From Xylogone sp. PMI_703 (taxonomy: Eukaryota > Ascomycota > Leotiomycetes): a stretch of DNA of 64,000 nucleotides. A model generated the notes under the pieces. That model did no database searches. It saw only the letters and a list, made by a program, of their open reading frames with translations, and was not told where the DNA came from. Every line of letters starts with the position of its first letter. The stretch's first letter is position 1. Location of the stretch: contig JAJTUQ010000005.1 of the NCBI GenBank assembly GCA_021399445.1, forward strand, positions 1,984,001-2,048,000, given 5' to 3'. Of the stretch, positions 45,399 to 58,042 are shown in pieces. The translations under genes and the position numbers were made by a program.

Positions 45399-46613
45399 TC
45401 AACCAAAGGACCCTATCACGATGGCTTTACCTGAGTGTGCGATTTCCTGGTTAATTGATTCCTCGACCATCAGCAGCAGCTGTGTGGTCCGAATCACGAG
45501 TTCTGCCAAAATCAGATGTCAGCAAATGATGCCACCAGACCCACATCCCTGCACTCCTTGTAGAACGTCACTGCCGCCGCAAAATTTAAAAAAGTAAAAA
45601 TAATTTCAAGAAAAGAAGAAGCAAACAGATTTCGGACATAGAAAAGATTCATCACATACCCTCATACTCCAATGTGTACGATACGGGCTCATCCTCTTCG
45701 TCACGATGCATCAGGACGGGTAGGGATGTATCGTTTCTCTGCTTCACCCGTAATCTCAGGCCAACGGTTTTGTTGGCATCTGCCCAAAGAATGTTCGTAG
45801 AATCGTATTCTCGTACTTCCCCAAACGTTGCTCGCGACTTGCTCTTCTGTGGAAGACGTCGACTTCTCCGATATGACTCCGCCTGCTCAGCAAGCCATTG
45901 TCTCCAGACTCGCATGACGCCCTCGCTGATGTTGACGCATGATAAGAAAAGGCCGCGCTTGGGACCAACTTTGATAAGACTGGTCACCGTGCAGAGCTGA
46001 GAGAAGAGCTCGAATGACTCGAGATTGACGTTATGCGAGGCAAGGGGCTCCTCGTCCTCCAGCTCCCCTTCGTCATCCGAAGTAGACGGAGTCAAGGGCT
46101 CTGGAGGCTGTGGAACTGCGCCGGCAGGATGCCATCTTCTGGTGGGTCTGGTGTCCTCTGCAGGGAGTGGGCGGAAATGCGAGTATAAGTCTGAAAGTTT
46201 GCCTAAGGGCCCCGTTCCATTGCCGTGCACATCATCGCTCACCACATCTGTACCAAGATAGTCACAGAAGAGATATGGCGTGGTCAGTTTGGTTGATGGA
46301 TGGTAACACTCGAGAATCAATTTATGATCCTTGAGAGTAGTAGCTTGGTTTAGTCGGTTTTGGATAATTCGGAGGATGATGTCATGGAAGCGATGAGAGA
46401 CAGTAGTGAAAGGGAGAAGAGCACGAGTGGGAAAGGTTGAGAGCGTATTCATAAGAACCTATGTTTCATCTTTGTTAACACACAGAAAGCAATAAGACAG
46501 GTTCTCAGATGGGATAAAATAAAAACATGAAAATGAAAATAAAAAGTAAATAGTTGTGCACTAACCTCGTTGGGCAGATCCCAAATTCCCGTTGGATGGG
46601 TCGTGAAATCCAT
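45399..46613 (-). CDS. F-box domain protein
   Basis: Three minus-strand exons (46613-46566, 46458-45660, 45502-45399) encode 316 residues. The N-terminus carries an F-box: IWDLPNEVLMNTLSTFP, then LLPFTTVSHRFHDIILRII (about residues 10-45). The first intron interrupts it after NE, so the intact motif appears only after splicing. Downstream are an acidic Pro-rich linker (about 110-140) and a conserved C-terminal region (TSLIKVGPKRGLFLSCVNISEGVMRVWR, about 160-190) known from uncharacterised ascomycete F-box proteins. F-box proteins recruit substrates to SCF ubiquitin ligases through Skp1. The substrate is unknown. The last exon begins EELVIRTTQLLLMVEESINQE. A GTAAAG donor near its end could allow a different C-terminus. 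Confidence 0.82.
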
Positions 46614-49448
46614 GTTGGCCAATGGACGAGAGAAATGAGGCTCAAATGCGGATAGAAAACAAAGCTGGTACAAGAACAAACAAAGATACAAAAATTATTT
46701 GCCGTGATGCCTCTAATTTCTTAAAGAGAAAAGAAAAGAAGCAGAAGAAACTCTTTCTAGGGGGCAAGGAGAAGATATATATCAGGGCGGGTTTGCATCT
46801 ATGGTTCTTGTATCCAGCCAGCCTCGAGAACACAGACCACAGGAGACTGGAGCAGGGAAGGTCCGAATGAAGATATGCTATTGGAAGAGCCCGTGGAAGG
46901 AGACGAGCTGAACCCCCAAGCAGGTACACATACACACCAATTGGACAAATGTCCGGGAGGGTCGAGCAGAGTTACAGCTGCTTGTCTCACGACAATTCAC
47001 GCGCTTCTGGCTCTGCGTGGCCCGACAGGAGAAAGGCGCTGTAGCTGCCGTTGAGGCCGAGAGGATGACACGGGGATCCGTTCAGTACGGTGGTACCGCC
47101 ACGGGGTGGGCGAGGAGCAGGCTGAGAGGCCAAGCCGTATGAGGATACCGGTACGATGATGCTAAGATTTAGGTTTGGAGTGGATCATGGCTTGGTGCGC
47201 GTGTCAGACGATTATTTCCGACCGACAGCGAGGTTGTACCAGGAACTGATGAGATGGAGTTCCTTTTGGCAGGATCCCGTCAGTATGAGCAGAGTCGTGG
47301 TGGTTTATCGGCAGGCCAGGCGCGATAAGGCGGTAAGCGGCAAGAGGATTCCCGATCCCCTCCTGGGAGCCCACAATGGCGGAGACCTTGTGTCGTTAAC
47401 GTTCTTCAACAGCTAGAGACGGTGTCTGCAATGAGATGATGATAACGAGGGCGCCGCCTCTTCTGCGCGTCACTGGTCTTGCAGGGACGGTTGCATTGGG
47501 ATGCAGTTGAATGCCGAGGAGAGGATTTGTGTGCGAGGAATGAGAGGGACTTAGTTAACGCCATAGGAATATAAGTAATCCGTCCATATATGGCAAAGGA
47601 GAGAGCAATGACGCCAGTTGGCTCTATCGTGCTTATCAGCGATAGGTGACTCGCTCAGGCATGAATCGAGGCAACAAGGCATCATAATCTCGTCTCGTTT
47701 GCTTTATCAGATGCAGCATAACTGGAAGTCATTAATAACTATCACAGTACATAGCATATCCAACAATCACCTAATACCAGAGTCATGGCATGCAGAAATG
47801 TGATAACGATGGGCCGACCGGCATTCTTCTCGAGATACAGACAATTACTTAATTCACCTATTACTCTTCTCAGATTTTCAGTGGCCCCAGTGGGTTCTGA
47901 ACAAGCGAGCATAGGTATAACGTTATCCCTTCAATCACAGCAGGAGAACGAGGAATCTCTAAGTCTAAAAATAAAGTATCAATCGCCAACCCGGAAACTA
48001 GAATCGGGCATTAGAGGAAGCAGTGGGTTTAAATCTCACACGTCTGGATCTCACGCCCTTATCCACAATTTCACCGTCTCTCTAATGTATTCTTTTCATG
48101 TTCTGGTGGTCGGTGTACCGGCATCCATATCCCTTACACAGTCAGCAATGGTTACAGCAAAAGTTGCCCTACTGTAGAGGCAAGGTACCCATTGCGCAAT
48201 CCCAGAATGGCCAAAACACCCCAAAAAACCAACCTGTTCACTCATAAGGAGGGTCATAATTCACTACCCATAACTAGAAACTAAAACACTTTTGTCAATG
48301 CTCTCTCTGTACCTATTGCCTCTACGGGAGACGGCTCGGCTCCCGCTTCCGAGGACCTGGTTCCGGCACGCATTCCCGTGGGAAAAAGTTCTTAGAAGGA
48401 AACACCGCCCCCTATTATCCTGAAGAACCTCTTCCCCCTTATCGAATATATGACAACATAATGATCCACTTGATGCATTAGATGATCGAGACATCGATGG
48501 GATCAACTACCGTGATGGATATCTCCGCTTTCTTCCGATTCTCATTCCGATTATTCCGAACATCAGTTCTTGCTGAGGGAGATACGGATATACGAAGATA
48601 CATATACCGTTACTATATACCGCTCCGCGACTGCCAGTTTTGTGTTACATGAAGACGCGAGTCATGATTTGACATAGAGGAAGATTTTGTTTATCCACAT
48701 TCATCTTCTCAGATCATGCAGGTCGTTACAGAAATGCCTCCATTCGGGGATCGTTTTCTGGTGTCCGTCATCAATCTCTTGTAAATCGTGACCTCCACAC
48801 TCAATGAGTTTTGAGATTCAAGAATGCTCGGATTTCTGGGTAGGCGGTAAAAGAGAATACTTTCCGAACCCGATTCTAGCCCTGTCGCTTTGACTCAAAA
48901 GATATAGACATATCAATATCAGCCCAGATCCCAGGGGTCTCCCAGGCTGGACGTGGCGGGTCGCAGTTCTAGATCCCGCATGCAAGCATCGTCATATCGT
49001 ACCCATCCATGCCCAAAAGTGCTGAGATGACTTTTCCAGAATCCTCACAGAAGTCTCAAATTCCCAACGTAATATTTAAAAAATTGATACCTTCATCGGC
49101 AGCACGAATTAAAGATTAATTGACTACATGACTGCAATTAAAAAAAAGACAATTGATTTGGTTTATGGCACCTTTTATTTTTGACTAACGATTTTGGGGG
49201 GGATTGTGTTCCTGGGCGCCACCACGCCATGTTCATAACAATGCAGCGGGCATGTGAAACACCGCGCCACTATCTTTCAACCTCATCACGCGTTTCTCTT
49301 CAACATGAGTCCTACAGAGTACGCGTTTATAAGGTGGTAATTAACTAATGAACGGAGAGGTTATCATATCCAGTTCTATTATACTGTCTCTCGTCTATAG
49401 CCTCAATCGTACGGCGACGATTCACACGGCTCCAGCATGATACAGCGA
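46614..49448. other. 2.8 kb spacer between the F-box and ABC transporter genes
   Basis: No coding sequence I can support. It holds the F-box gene promoter and the 3' side of the ABC gene. Open frames at about 47156-47416 and 47785-48177 lack domain-like composition or splice support. Confidence 0.5.
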
Positions 49449-52400
49449 CTATCCCAACGCTGAATATAAATCCTTGAATATTCCCGGTCGAGCAAGAAGA
49501 GCATTCGGGCTGTCAAAATCCACAAGCCTTCCCTTGTCCAGCACGGCAACCTTGTCGAAGTCTAAAAGTCCCTCCAGCCGATGGCTTACGGCAATGATTG
49601 TGTATCCACTAAACTCCTCGCGGATCAGACGTTCCATGATCTTTTCGGTGTTTACGTCCACACTGTAACCAATGATTAGTGCATACCCTACCGAGAAAAT
49701 CCGGAAACTTGGGTATTTACCTGCTCATTGCTTCATCCAATACAAGAATCCTGCTCTTTCTCAACATAGCCCTGGCGAGACAGAATAATTGTCTCTGGCC
49801 ATGGGAGAGGAATTCAGCATGCATATCTGCATCTAGCCCTCCTTTCGTCTCAATAACCTCCCATATTCCGGTCTTCTTAAGTGCCGTCATGATACTATCA
49901 TCATCCATCAACCCCATCGGATCTGCATTGCTCCTGACTGTGCCGCTTAGGAAAAATGGATCCTGTGGAAGTGCGATGAGTCTGGAGCGAATTTCTTGTC
50001 GAGGAATGGTGGAGATATCAACGCCATCAATCAGGATGCTTCCCGAGCTGAAATCCAACATACGGAAAAGAGTAAGCAAAAGGGAGGATTTGCCAGAGCC
50101 AGTACGGCCTACAATGCCAACTTTTTGCCCCGGCTTTATAGAAATGTTCACGTCTTTGAGCACTGGTGAGGCTTCAGGGCTGCATTTAGGTGCAGTAATT
50201 AGCAGCTGAATTTGATTCACACTTGGAAGCTTGGGGTTCTTACCTGTAGGAAGCCACTATATTCTTAAACTCAACTGTTCCCTGAGATGGCCACGCTTCT
50301 GAGACAGCTTGAACTTCTGTGGGTAAGTCTTCTGAAGGCGTCTCTAATGAAAAGGCCTTGATTCTTGCAATAGCACCGAGGGATGTTTCCAGTTGCGTCC
50401 AAAACGTGATTAAAAGAGATAAAATCTGTCCAAACTGCATAATATTGACCATTGCAACGCCAAGGAGACCAGCATTGATAGTATCCTTCAGTTTTACAGT
50501 CAATCCCATTAAAACTATCGCTATTCCTGCAACAATCATGTCCAATACTAGCGTTAGCCATCGTTGGATACTAAAGAGTAGGTAGTATGGCTGCTGAGAC
50601 CTGTCGAGCAATTGAATATTCTTTTGCATCGCATACGCGGACCAACCATATCCTCGGAGTGTTACCAATCCGCTAAGAGACTCAATAAAATGAGTGTAGA
50701 GGGGTGATTTGGCCTCTAGCTCCATCAGTCGAAGTTGTCTCGAGGTCAGAAGATAAAACCGCTGCACGAAAAATAGAATTGTTGCAATAAATGGTAGTAG
50801 AACGGCTAAGTATTTCGTTGCAAGACAGGTCAGTATTGCCATGCCAATGACAGAAGCAAGTTCTATCACAAAACTAGTCAGTATTAAACCTCAATCATCT
50901 GTCGGGCTTTACGAACGGAAGGTACAATTGATCACTGCACTTGGAAGCGTCAGGTCAACCATTTGCATATCTTGAGAGAATCTACATCAGTTAGTCCATA
51001 AGCTTGTATTTCCTCTATCCCACAAAGAGGTAATATCGACTTAGCTAGTGCTTTTTATGAGCATACCTGTTTGTGGTAGTTCCTACATCCGTTTTCGTGA
51101 AAAATGATAATGGTGCTCTACCTTTGGATCAGCTTTTTGTGAAAGGAGTATGGACAAGATTGTGAAAGATTCATATGCTGAAGCGAACAGCCACGAACTT
51201 ACCTCATAGCAGCAGTCAAGATATTCCAATGTAATCTTTTGGCAGACACAAGAACGATATTAAGTGTCATATGACTATGCGTACGTTAGCATATTTATTG
51301 ATATAACAGCAAAAAATGACGGAGGCTTACTACACACAGCACAACATAGCCACAGCACCCAACCCTGCAAGCAGACCATAGATTCCAAGCCAGTATCCTA
51401 GTCTTTCCCCTGGGTGTGTCTCATTTGCGGAAGACCACCAGTTAAGCCAAAGCGCTGTTCAGAGTCAATTTTAATAACTGGGAATATCTACTTCTGAATG
51501 AGACCTGTACTTACACTGCAGAGTCCACGCAACTGCATTGATACCTACGAGGGCAAGGAATAAAACTAATCTCCAGGTCCCTATAGATTTTATATAATAA
51601 TTGTAGATTGAGAAATCGCCGGTTTGCCTTGCTAGATCCTGGTTCGCATTCTGTGATTGACTGATGACGGATATGACCTTAGTTTTGGAAGATGAACTGG
51701 TTTCAGATTCTGTAGCTTCTTGGATAGCCTTATCTTGCAGATTCAGCTTTGCAACATAACCACCCGTGGAGTTTAGCTCTGCAAATGATCCCTGTTCTAC
51801 AATCTCGCCATTCTCCAGAGCAATAATATGATCCGCAGACGGAGCCCGGTGGACTAGTGAATTTAGCATTTTTTAGGATTCTGGAGAGAAGGTTTTTACC
51901 TGAATGTGTTACAAGGATTACCATTGTCTGTATCTTTGAAAGCAACCCATTGGGACCAAAAACATTGTTGAAGATTGCTTCTTGTGTCCCAGCATCTAGG
52001 CCTGAGAGAACGTCATCGAAAATGGCTATTCGTTTTCTAGAATACACAGCTCGAGCGATGCTCTATAGTATATTAGATCCATCGGGATCTCCAACTCTTT
52101 GCGGATGACTTACTATGCGCTGCTTCTGGCCCCCAGAAAGAGTGATCCCATTTGAACCGACCATGGTTTGATCCCCATATTCGAGTAGGTCAAAATCTGT
52201 CTCGAGTTCGCATGCCTTAACAACACTATTATACCAGTCTTGTTCATATTCAGATGCACCAAGAATATTGTCTCTAATTGTCCCGTTAATGATCCAGCAG
52301 GTCTGATCGCAGAATGCCATCTCTAGAGAGGATACATATACAAAACCTTTGGAACTCGGAGTCTCTCCAAGAAGAGCTTTTACCAAAGTCGACTTTCCGC

Positions 52401-54618
52401 TTCCAATCGTACCAACAATAATGGTAAATCTTTTATCTAGTGTAATATTAATGTCGCGAAGGATAGGAGGGCCATCAGCAGACCAAGCGAAACTCCCATT
52501 TTGGACAACTATTGATTCTTTGTAGACTGGCGGGATGATTTGAGGTCGGAGGAATTTCATCTCAATATCTGTAGACGGCAACTGTTCAGGGGAGTCTCGA
52601 GCTGAAAGCAAGAGTCGATGGTCATCTCTTGATTCTTCCATGAGATAGTCTTGGATTCGGCGAAAACAACCCAGAGCAGCATTTATATCCGGAATAGAAT
52701 AAATGAATCCAAAAATAGGCGTCTCCAGCAAAGTCAATATAGAAAGCGAAGTGAAAGCTTTGTCAATATCAAGTGAGCCACCATTCGCCCTCTGGACAAC
52801 GGCGTAGACGGCAAATGTGACGACAGCGCTGATAGTGCTGGGGAGATTGGCTGAGATTTATTAGATGACCGATACTCAAGCTTTACAAACCACTTACCAA
52901 TAAAGACAGTTAGCACCCTAAGTTTTCTATATTTCCGGGAGATACTAAGCTCCTTAGTCCTTAAAAATTGAATAAGCTGGGTGACTTTGTCGGTTAACCC
53001 GGTGAATTTGACTCCTTTCATTGAACTTAGTGTTTCCGATGTCATGTTGACCCTTGTTTGGACAGCCTCGAACCATGCTTTCTGGGATGGGGCAATCTGT
53101 TTCCCGGCATACATAGTGATGGCACTGAAAAACACAGCAATCACTACGGGAGCCAAGGAAGCAATGCCCAGCTGACGCTCCAGCAAGACTATTGCTGCTC
53201 CCATCTGGAGTAAATTAGCCCAGATGTCGGTGCTGGTTTTCATGACTCTGGCAATTTGTTCGACATCCTTGCCATATTAGTTTCAAAAATCAATTGATTA
53301 TCGGGGAGATAGTGACTTACTGTGGACATAAGAGTCATTGCAGCTGATTCACTAACATTGCCAACTTTCAACTCGATCATCTTATTGTATATCAGGTAAA
53401 TCATTCCTCCTCGAATCATTGTGATAGCTCGATAGATTTGATGCTCATACCACCCTGTCGTGATCTTAGGAATTAACAGTCAGCAGGTCTATTCTTTGAA
53501 AAGTTGATTGAAACATAGTAAATTCAATTGTGGCTGAAAGAGCCACATGACTTACCGCAGTTCCAATATAAACAAGTCCGTATCCCCCAATTAATCCATA
53601 ACCAACATTGGTAGACTCTGGTGTTACAGGCTCAGATACAAATTGAAGAGCTCTTTGAACTAAGAAAGGCTGGGCCAGTGCAAGGGCAATGCCACACAGC
53701 CGTGGAAATATGATAGAGATCAAGGGCCAACGGAGCGACTTGACCACCGAAATAATGAGTGCATACTTGGTCTTTTTACCTGTGACATGTTAGATGAATA
53801 TACCTGCAGCGCAATTTTATACTTACTATTTCTCCAGTTAGCCTGGATGGAGGTCCCAATTGCAGTCGAATCCAGTGCCTCGTCGATCTTGAACAGATCT
53901 TCAGGTGCTAAAACTCTTTTTGATCCGCTGATCAGAAGGCCATTAAGCCACCAAAAGACGCCTCTATTGAACATGGATGATTTCTGCTCAATACTCAGGT
54001 TTCGGTAAGGAGCAAGAAGAATCCGTCCTTTTTCAGTTGCTTCTAGGACCAATATCACAGCTTTCAGCACCACAGCAACAGTGAAAATGGGTGCCACTGC
54101 GGCACCAGGGTGGGGAATGAGCCATTGAGTCCTGGCTCTTGCAATGTCTAGGAAGAGAGTGCAAAAGAGATACGTATTTACGATAATGGATGGGCTCGCC
54201 GCTCTCAGGTGCTCAAAGTGGGACAGTACGCCAATTGCAATGGCGCTGATGAGATTCAAGCATGCTGAAGCTATAGTCGCTTTAGTCGTTGGGGCAGCTG
54301 ATTTGCTCCAAAGGGTCAACAAAGCCAATTGAAGGCACGCATAAATGCCAATGGCAGTCTGGAGGATGCATCAGCTCTGTGGTGACTTGAAGATGGGTAC
54401 TCCTGACATACAATTTTTGAGATATGGAGAGCAGATTTGGATACTTTGATCCTACTTCGATATAACTGCGCCAAACGCCATGGAACCGAAAGAAGTAACA
54501 GCGAAGAAGGACCAATGGTAAATATCGTCTCCTCAAAGAAGAGTGTGAAATCGAATCCTCCTCGACAGCTGGGATCAGCAACCTGAGGCCCGAATCGATT
54601 GTCCCCGCAGAGGTCCAT
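49449..54618 (-). CDS. full-length ABC transporter, subfamily C (MRP type)
   Basis: Fifteen minus-strand exons: 54618-54412, 54358-53827, 53779-53556, 53464-53321, 53267-52898, 52850-52114, 52062-51900, 51853-51515, 51454-51331, 51274-51203, 51117-51067, 50981-50917, 50862-50244, 50179-49721, 49662-49449. They give 1439 residues, a normal ABCC length. Order: an N-terminal five-helix TMD0 (about 30-165), TMD1, NBD1 with Walker A GTIGSGKST (about 640), signature LSGGQKQRI and Walker B IFDDVLSGLD, TMD2, and NBD2 with GRTGSGKSS (about 1240), signature LSHGQRQL and Walker B LVLDEAMS. NBD1 has Asp where the catalytic Glu normally sits, as in MRP proteins, so ATP hydrolysis is probably mainly at NBD2. 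The family exports drugs, glutathione conjugates or metabolites at the plasma or vacuolar membrane. The substrate is unknown. The exon 12-13 junction is the least certain. Confidence 0.9.
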
Positions 54619-55564
54619 GTCGAACCCCTGGACCAGTGCAATTCGAAGCGAGTAACGAGAATAGAATCAGAACCAATTGGTCGATTATCTGAAAGACGAA
54701 CAAAAAATAAAAAGGAAGATAATTCCAGCTTGAATGTTTTAACTGTTGTTGATGCTCAGGCAGCCGTTAAACTGAAGTCCTACCACCTTCCCGAATAGGT
54801 GACGGCTTGCCAAGTCGTGATATTTGATTGGGTGCCACGAGGTGAGCATACGCCAGCTCCAGTAGAAGACGTCGGAGATTATTTTCGAGAGTCTAGATTT
54901 AAACTCTATTCGCAATATGGTAGTCGTACGCGTCGTATAGGGAACGATAAGCATTATCCATCACCTACAAATATACTTCTTAGATATGCTGCATCTCCGC
55001 CAATAGGATCTCAGAGCGAGATATTTCAGCCAATCATCGATTGGGAAGTCAGGTCTAGGCAGCTTCCTTAAACTCACGACATACCCTCTGGCAGACTCGT
55101 CATCACTTTAAACATCACAGAGCGCACGAAAGGGTGTATCTCATGTGTGTGTGATAAACAGCGTTGATGGTGACGCAGTGTGAGAGTCCTGATACTCCTA
55201 AAATTAAGTAATTTTATGGAAATATCTAATAAACGAGATCGCAACAAAAGGCCGTTGAAGTAATTAGGTTTGTCTTGTATATCCAAATTGGTCGATCGCA
55301 TTGTTTCTGATGTCTAAATAATTTCGCACAATATCGATATATCAAGTAGGTTTTGGTTTTATTGAGTGTATTTGTATTGAGAAACCCTCTACACGAAAAA
55401 ATATATTACAGTAGTACAATGAGTATGATGCTACCGAAACTCCAAGCTATGTCATGCCATGCCATGCCATGCCGATGCTCAAAACCAAATGACCAATTCA
55501 GAGGGTCCATCCCTCAACAATCCACCCGCCCGTACATCTCATTCGACCTCTCCAAGCCTTATTT
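54619..55564. other. intergenic region upstream of the ABC transporter gene
   Basis: Contains the promoter of the ABCC gene and a CATGC repeat. No TATA box or convincing gene. Confidence 0.5.
55453..55472. repeat. CATGC pentamer repeat, four units
   Basis: Four perfect CATGC units in tandem. Confidence 0.8.
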
Positions 55565-56002
55565 CTATCTCCTCCACTCCTCCGCATCGGCTTGCTTCTC
55601 TTCAACTCCTCCAGTCGTTACTGTAACCAGATGACCGTTCTGCAATATGTTTGGCTGGTGTGTGGGTACTCGGCCCTTGTCGCTACTGTCCAGATTTTGC
55701 GTTGAGCAACGAACTGGTTCGTTACCTGTGTCCTCTGCATCACTGTCCGCTACGTCGGATCGAACCTCATTCCTGACCTCTATTTCTGGACTGGAGCGCA
55801 CTTTTTCTGGACCGTTAGTCCTTGTCGTGGTCGCTTTGTAGTCGGGCTTGTCTCATCCATTCCTTCATTTTGCAAGGAAATTGTCAGAGCTACTGTGGCT
55901 CAGTTGTTGCGGCGGTGGGAATATATGGTTATGTTCGCTATAAGTGATGGCTGCTGGTTGGCTAGTGAACTTGCGTCCACGGACAGGAGTTTTGTTGCAC
56001 AT
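55565..56002 (-). CDS. possible small protein gene, structure unresolved
   Basis: An ATG at 56002 opens MCNKTPVRGRKFTSQPAAIT and continues 45 residues to a TGA at 55867-55865. An overlapping frame then starts at ATG 55868 (MKEWMRQARLQSDHDKD) and stops at 55815. The first frame reopens after a second TGA and runs to 55565 with an acidic, protein-like sequence ending GGVEEKQADAEEWRR. Two readings are possible. A 60-nt intron from a GTAGCT donor (about 55895) to an AAAG acceptor (about 55836) would join the first and last parts in phase. Alternatively, a one-base deletion in the A-run at 55868-55871 broke a roughly 62-residue protein. I recognise no family. Confidence 0.3.
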
Positions 56003-56279
56003 CTGGGGTCTTTGAAAACGAACTAAAAGTCTTGGCATTGAGAAGTAGGGTAACCGACTACTCCTTATACTTGGTATCAGAATAGGTGATGGGATCTCAA
56101 TGTCTCACTTCACTCTCGAGACTTTCCTATGCCGAGACATAGAGTGTATATTCCAGAAGCGAAAAGGTTTTGCAAAACAAAGCCTGGAATAGAGTCTCAT
56201 TCCTCAACAGGAATGCCGAGACTTATAGTGAAAATATGGAAAGCGAAGAGACGCAACGAAACTATATGATGGATACGCT

Positions 56280-56603
56280 CTAGTTGGGGATGAGCGCGGC
56301 AGTGGACGAGAAGTCGCTGGATTCCTCCTCTTTGCAATAAGGGCCCAGTTGTTGCTTAGTTCTTGGCTTCAGGCGGATGACGACCGAAACCTTTTTGATT
56401 ACCTGGGTAATCTTCTTCTTGATGCTGGGAGATGTGCGGCGACGGTATTTTTCGCCAAACAATGTTGGTGTAGGATTTCGGCTCACTCTTGAAAGTGGTT
56501 CACCATAGGGAACAGCTGCTGGGCTGCCGACTATACCTGTGTCGTCAGGGCAGTCACACATGCTCAGAGGGATGATGAATGGAGTTCCTTGAAGGTAAGC
56601 CAT
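56280..56603 (-). CDS. hypothetical small protein
   Basis: A 107-residue frame starting MAYLQGTPFIIPLS. The sequence has good complexity, with a basic patch (KYRRRTSPSIKKKITQVIKKV) and an acidic Ser-rich end. There is no signal peptide or membrane helix. No function is suggested. It could be a single-exon gene or part of a larger one together with the candidate at 55565-56002, which lies downstream on the same strand. Confidence 0.45.
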   Translation of the reverse strand: MAYLQGTPFIIPLSMCDCPDDTGIVGSPAAVPYGEPLSRVSRNPTPTLFGEKYRRRTSPSIKKKITQVIKKVSVVIRLKPRTKQQLGPYCKEEESSDFSSTAALIPN

Positions 56604-57963
56604 TATGGAATTTCTAGGTGGTTGAATAGTGTGCGGGTATCAAAAATAGTTTGAGTGAGTAATAGCTCTGTGAGAGTGTTGCTATGGTGAATATAATCAA
56701 TGAGGTATGAAATCCCCGTTGGATATAAGAGTGAATATATTCGAATACTGAGCAAAGAACGAAGGTAGAGAAGCAGAAAACGAAGAAATCTTTATAGACA
56801 AGAGAAGCACTAGCTCTGAAGCTATTCAGATCCCAACTGGCCGTCAGAGCACTGGTAATGAGAGGTGAGCGGGAGCCGTCTCATGGTACCTGAACATGAT
56901 AGGCTACGGTGATCTTCGAACCACGGGTAAGTCCTGCTAGCGTAGGATACAAATAGCTCTAAAAGATTAAAAGCGAATCAAAGCCAGAGGAAAACCGAGA
57001 ATAAGAGAGTCAAAGACAAAAACGCTGAGAAAGAGATAATGTCGTAAATAGCCCCTCTCCTACCAAGTCTCCAACCAATTGCCAATGATACGCTCTAAGC
57101 CTTCAAGTATCGCCGATAAAAAATTCCTCAAGTAGCTATTCAAAGTGAATTCTAGTAAAGCAGTCCGGCTTGAAATCTTCTGTGGTGTAGTTCCAACGGT
57201 ATCATCATAACCCGATGTCATCATTATGGTAAGCCTAGGTCGAGAATTCAGTTCCAACCAATCAAAACATCTACCAAACTTATAATTAACAGAACCTTAT
57301 TTTCATAAAACAGCCCCGATATACCTCTGCGCACCTGACTCAGCGAGAATAATATTAGAGCCAGAGAGATAGATAGAACAAATTTAAATCCTCTCCAAAA
57401 AAAAAGTAAAATCAGAGAAATGAAAATCCATCAATACTTATTCTAATCTCCTAAAAGAAAAAAAATCCACTGAATTGTTCAAACCTTCCCTTAGATACCA
57501 TCGCCCTCTGCGTTTGATAGGCTTTAACCCAACGCTGGTTCCGCACTCTTCCAACGTACTTCGGCGCGGACACTAGCAGCTAGGAACTAAGCGCCAGGGC
57601 ACCAGGTACCATCAAACCAGATTCCTCTCACTAATGCAGGACGTTCAGAGCTATCGATGCAATAACTGACGATTATAAGAACTTTCTTGAGGAGAGCCTC
57701 CAAGAAAGTAATCATTCAATTGGTATAGTAAATAAATTATCTTACGGGGGTAGCACTTCTTAGCCCAATTCATCATCCTGTCGGTACACCCAAAAGATGG
57801 GAAAGGTGCTGAAACCTACAGACTGGATGGCGATGAATCTATTTCCATCCTCACACGAACCTTATTCATTTCTAATATTTAGGAACTCAGTACGTTTAAC
57901 TCATGCAGACAGACTGTAATCAAATTAAGCTTTCTCACACGCAAATCATCAACCCCTCCATCT

Positions 57964-58042
57964 CACGTGCCTCGAGACCCCGCTAAATCACGTGCGAGTT
58001 TCACATGTTTACAAGCGAGTGTAAATGATTCATTATCACGTG
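57964..58042. promoter_or_regulatory. three CACGTG E-box hexamers within 79 bp
   Basis: CACGTG at 57964-57969, 57989-57994 and 58037-58042. The hexamer is the core site for bHLH factors such as Cbf1-type proteins. No gene is clearly associated with it. Confidence 0.35.

Noticed and set aside
54799..55071. 90-codon plus-strand frame upstream of the ABC transporter gene
   Set aside because: No family resemblance or splice partners, and it lies in the expected ABC promoter.
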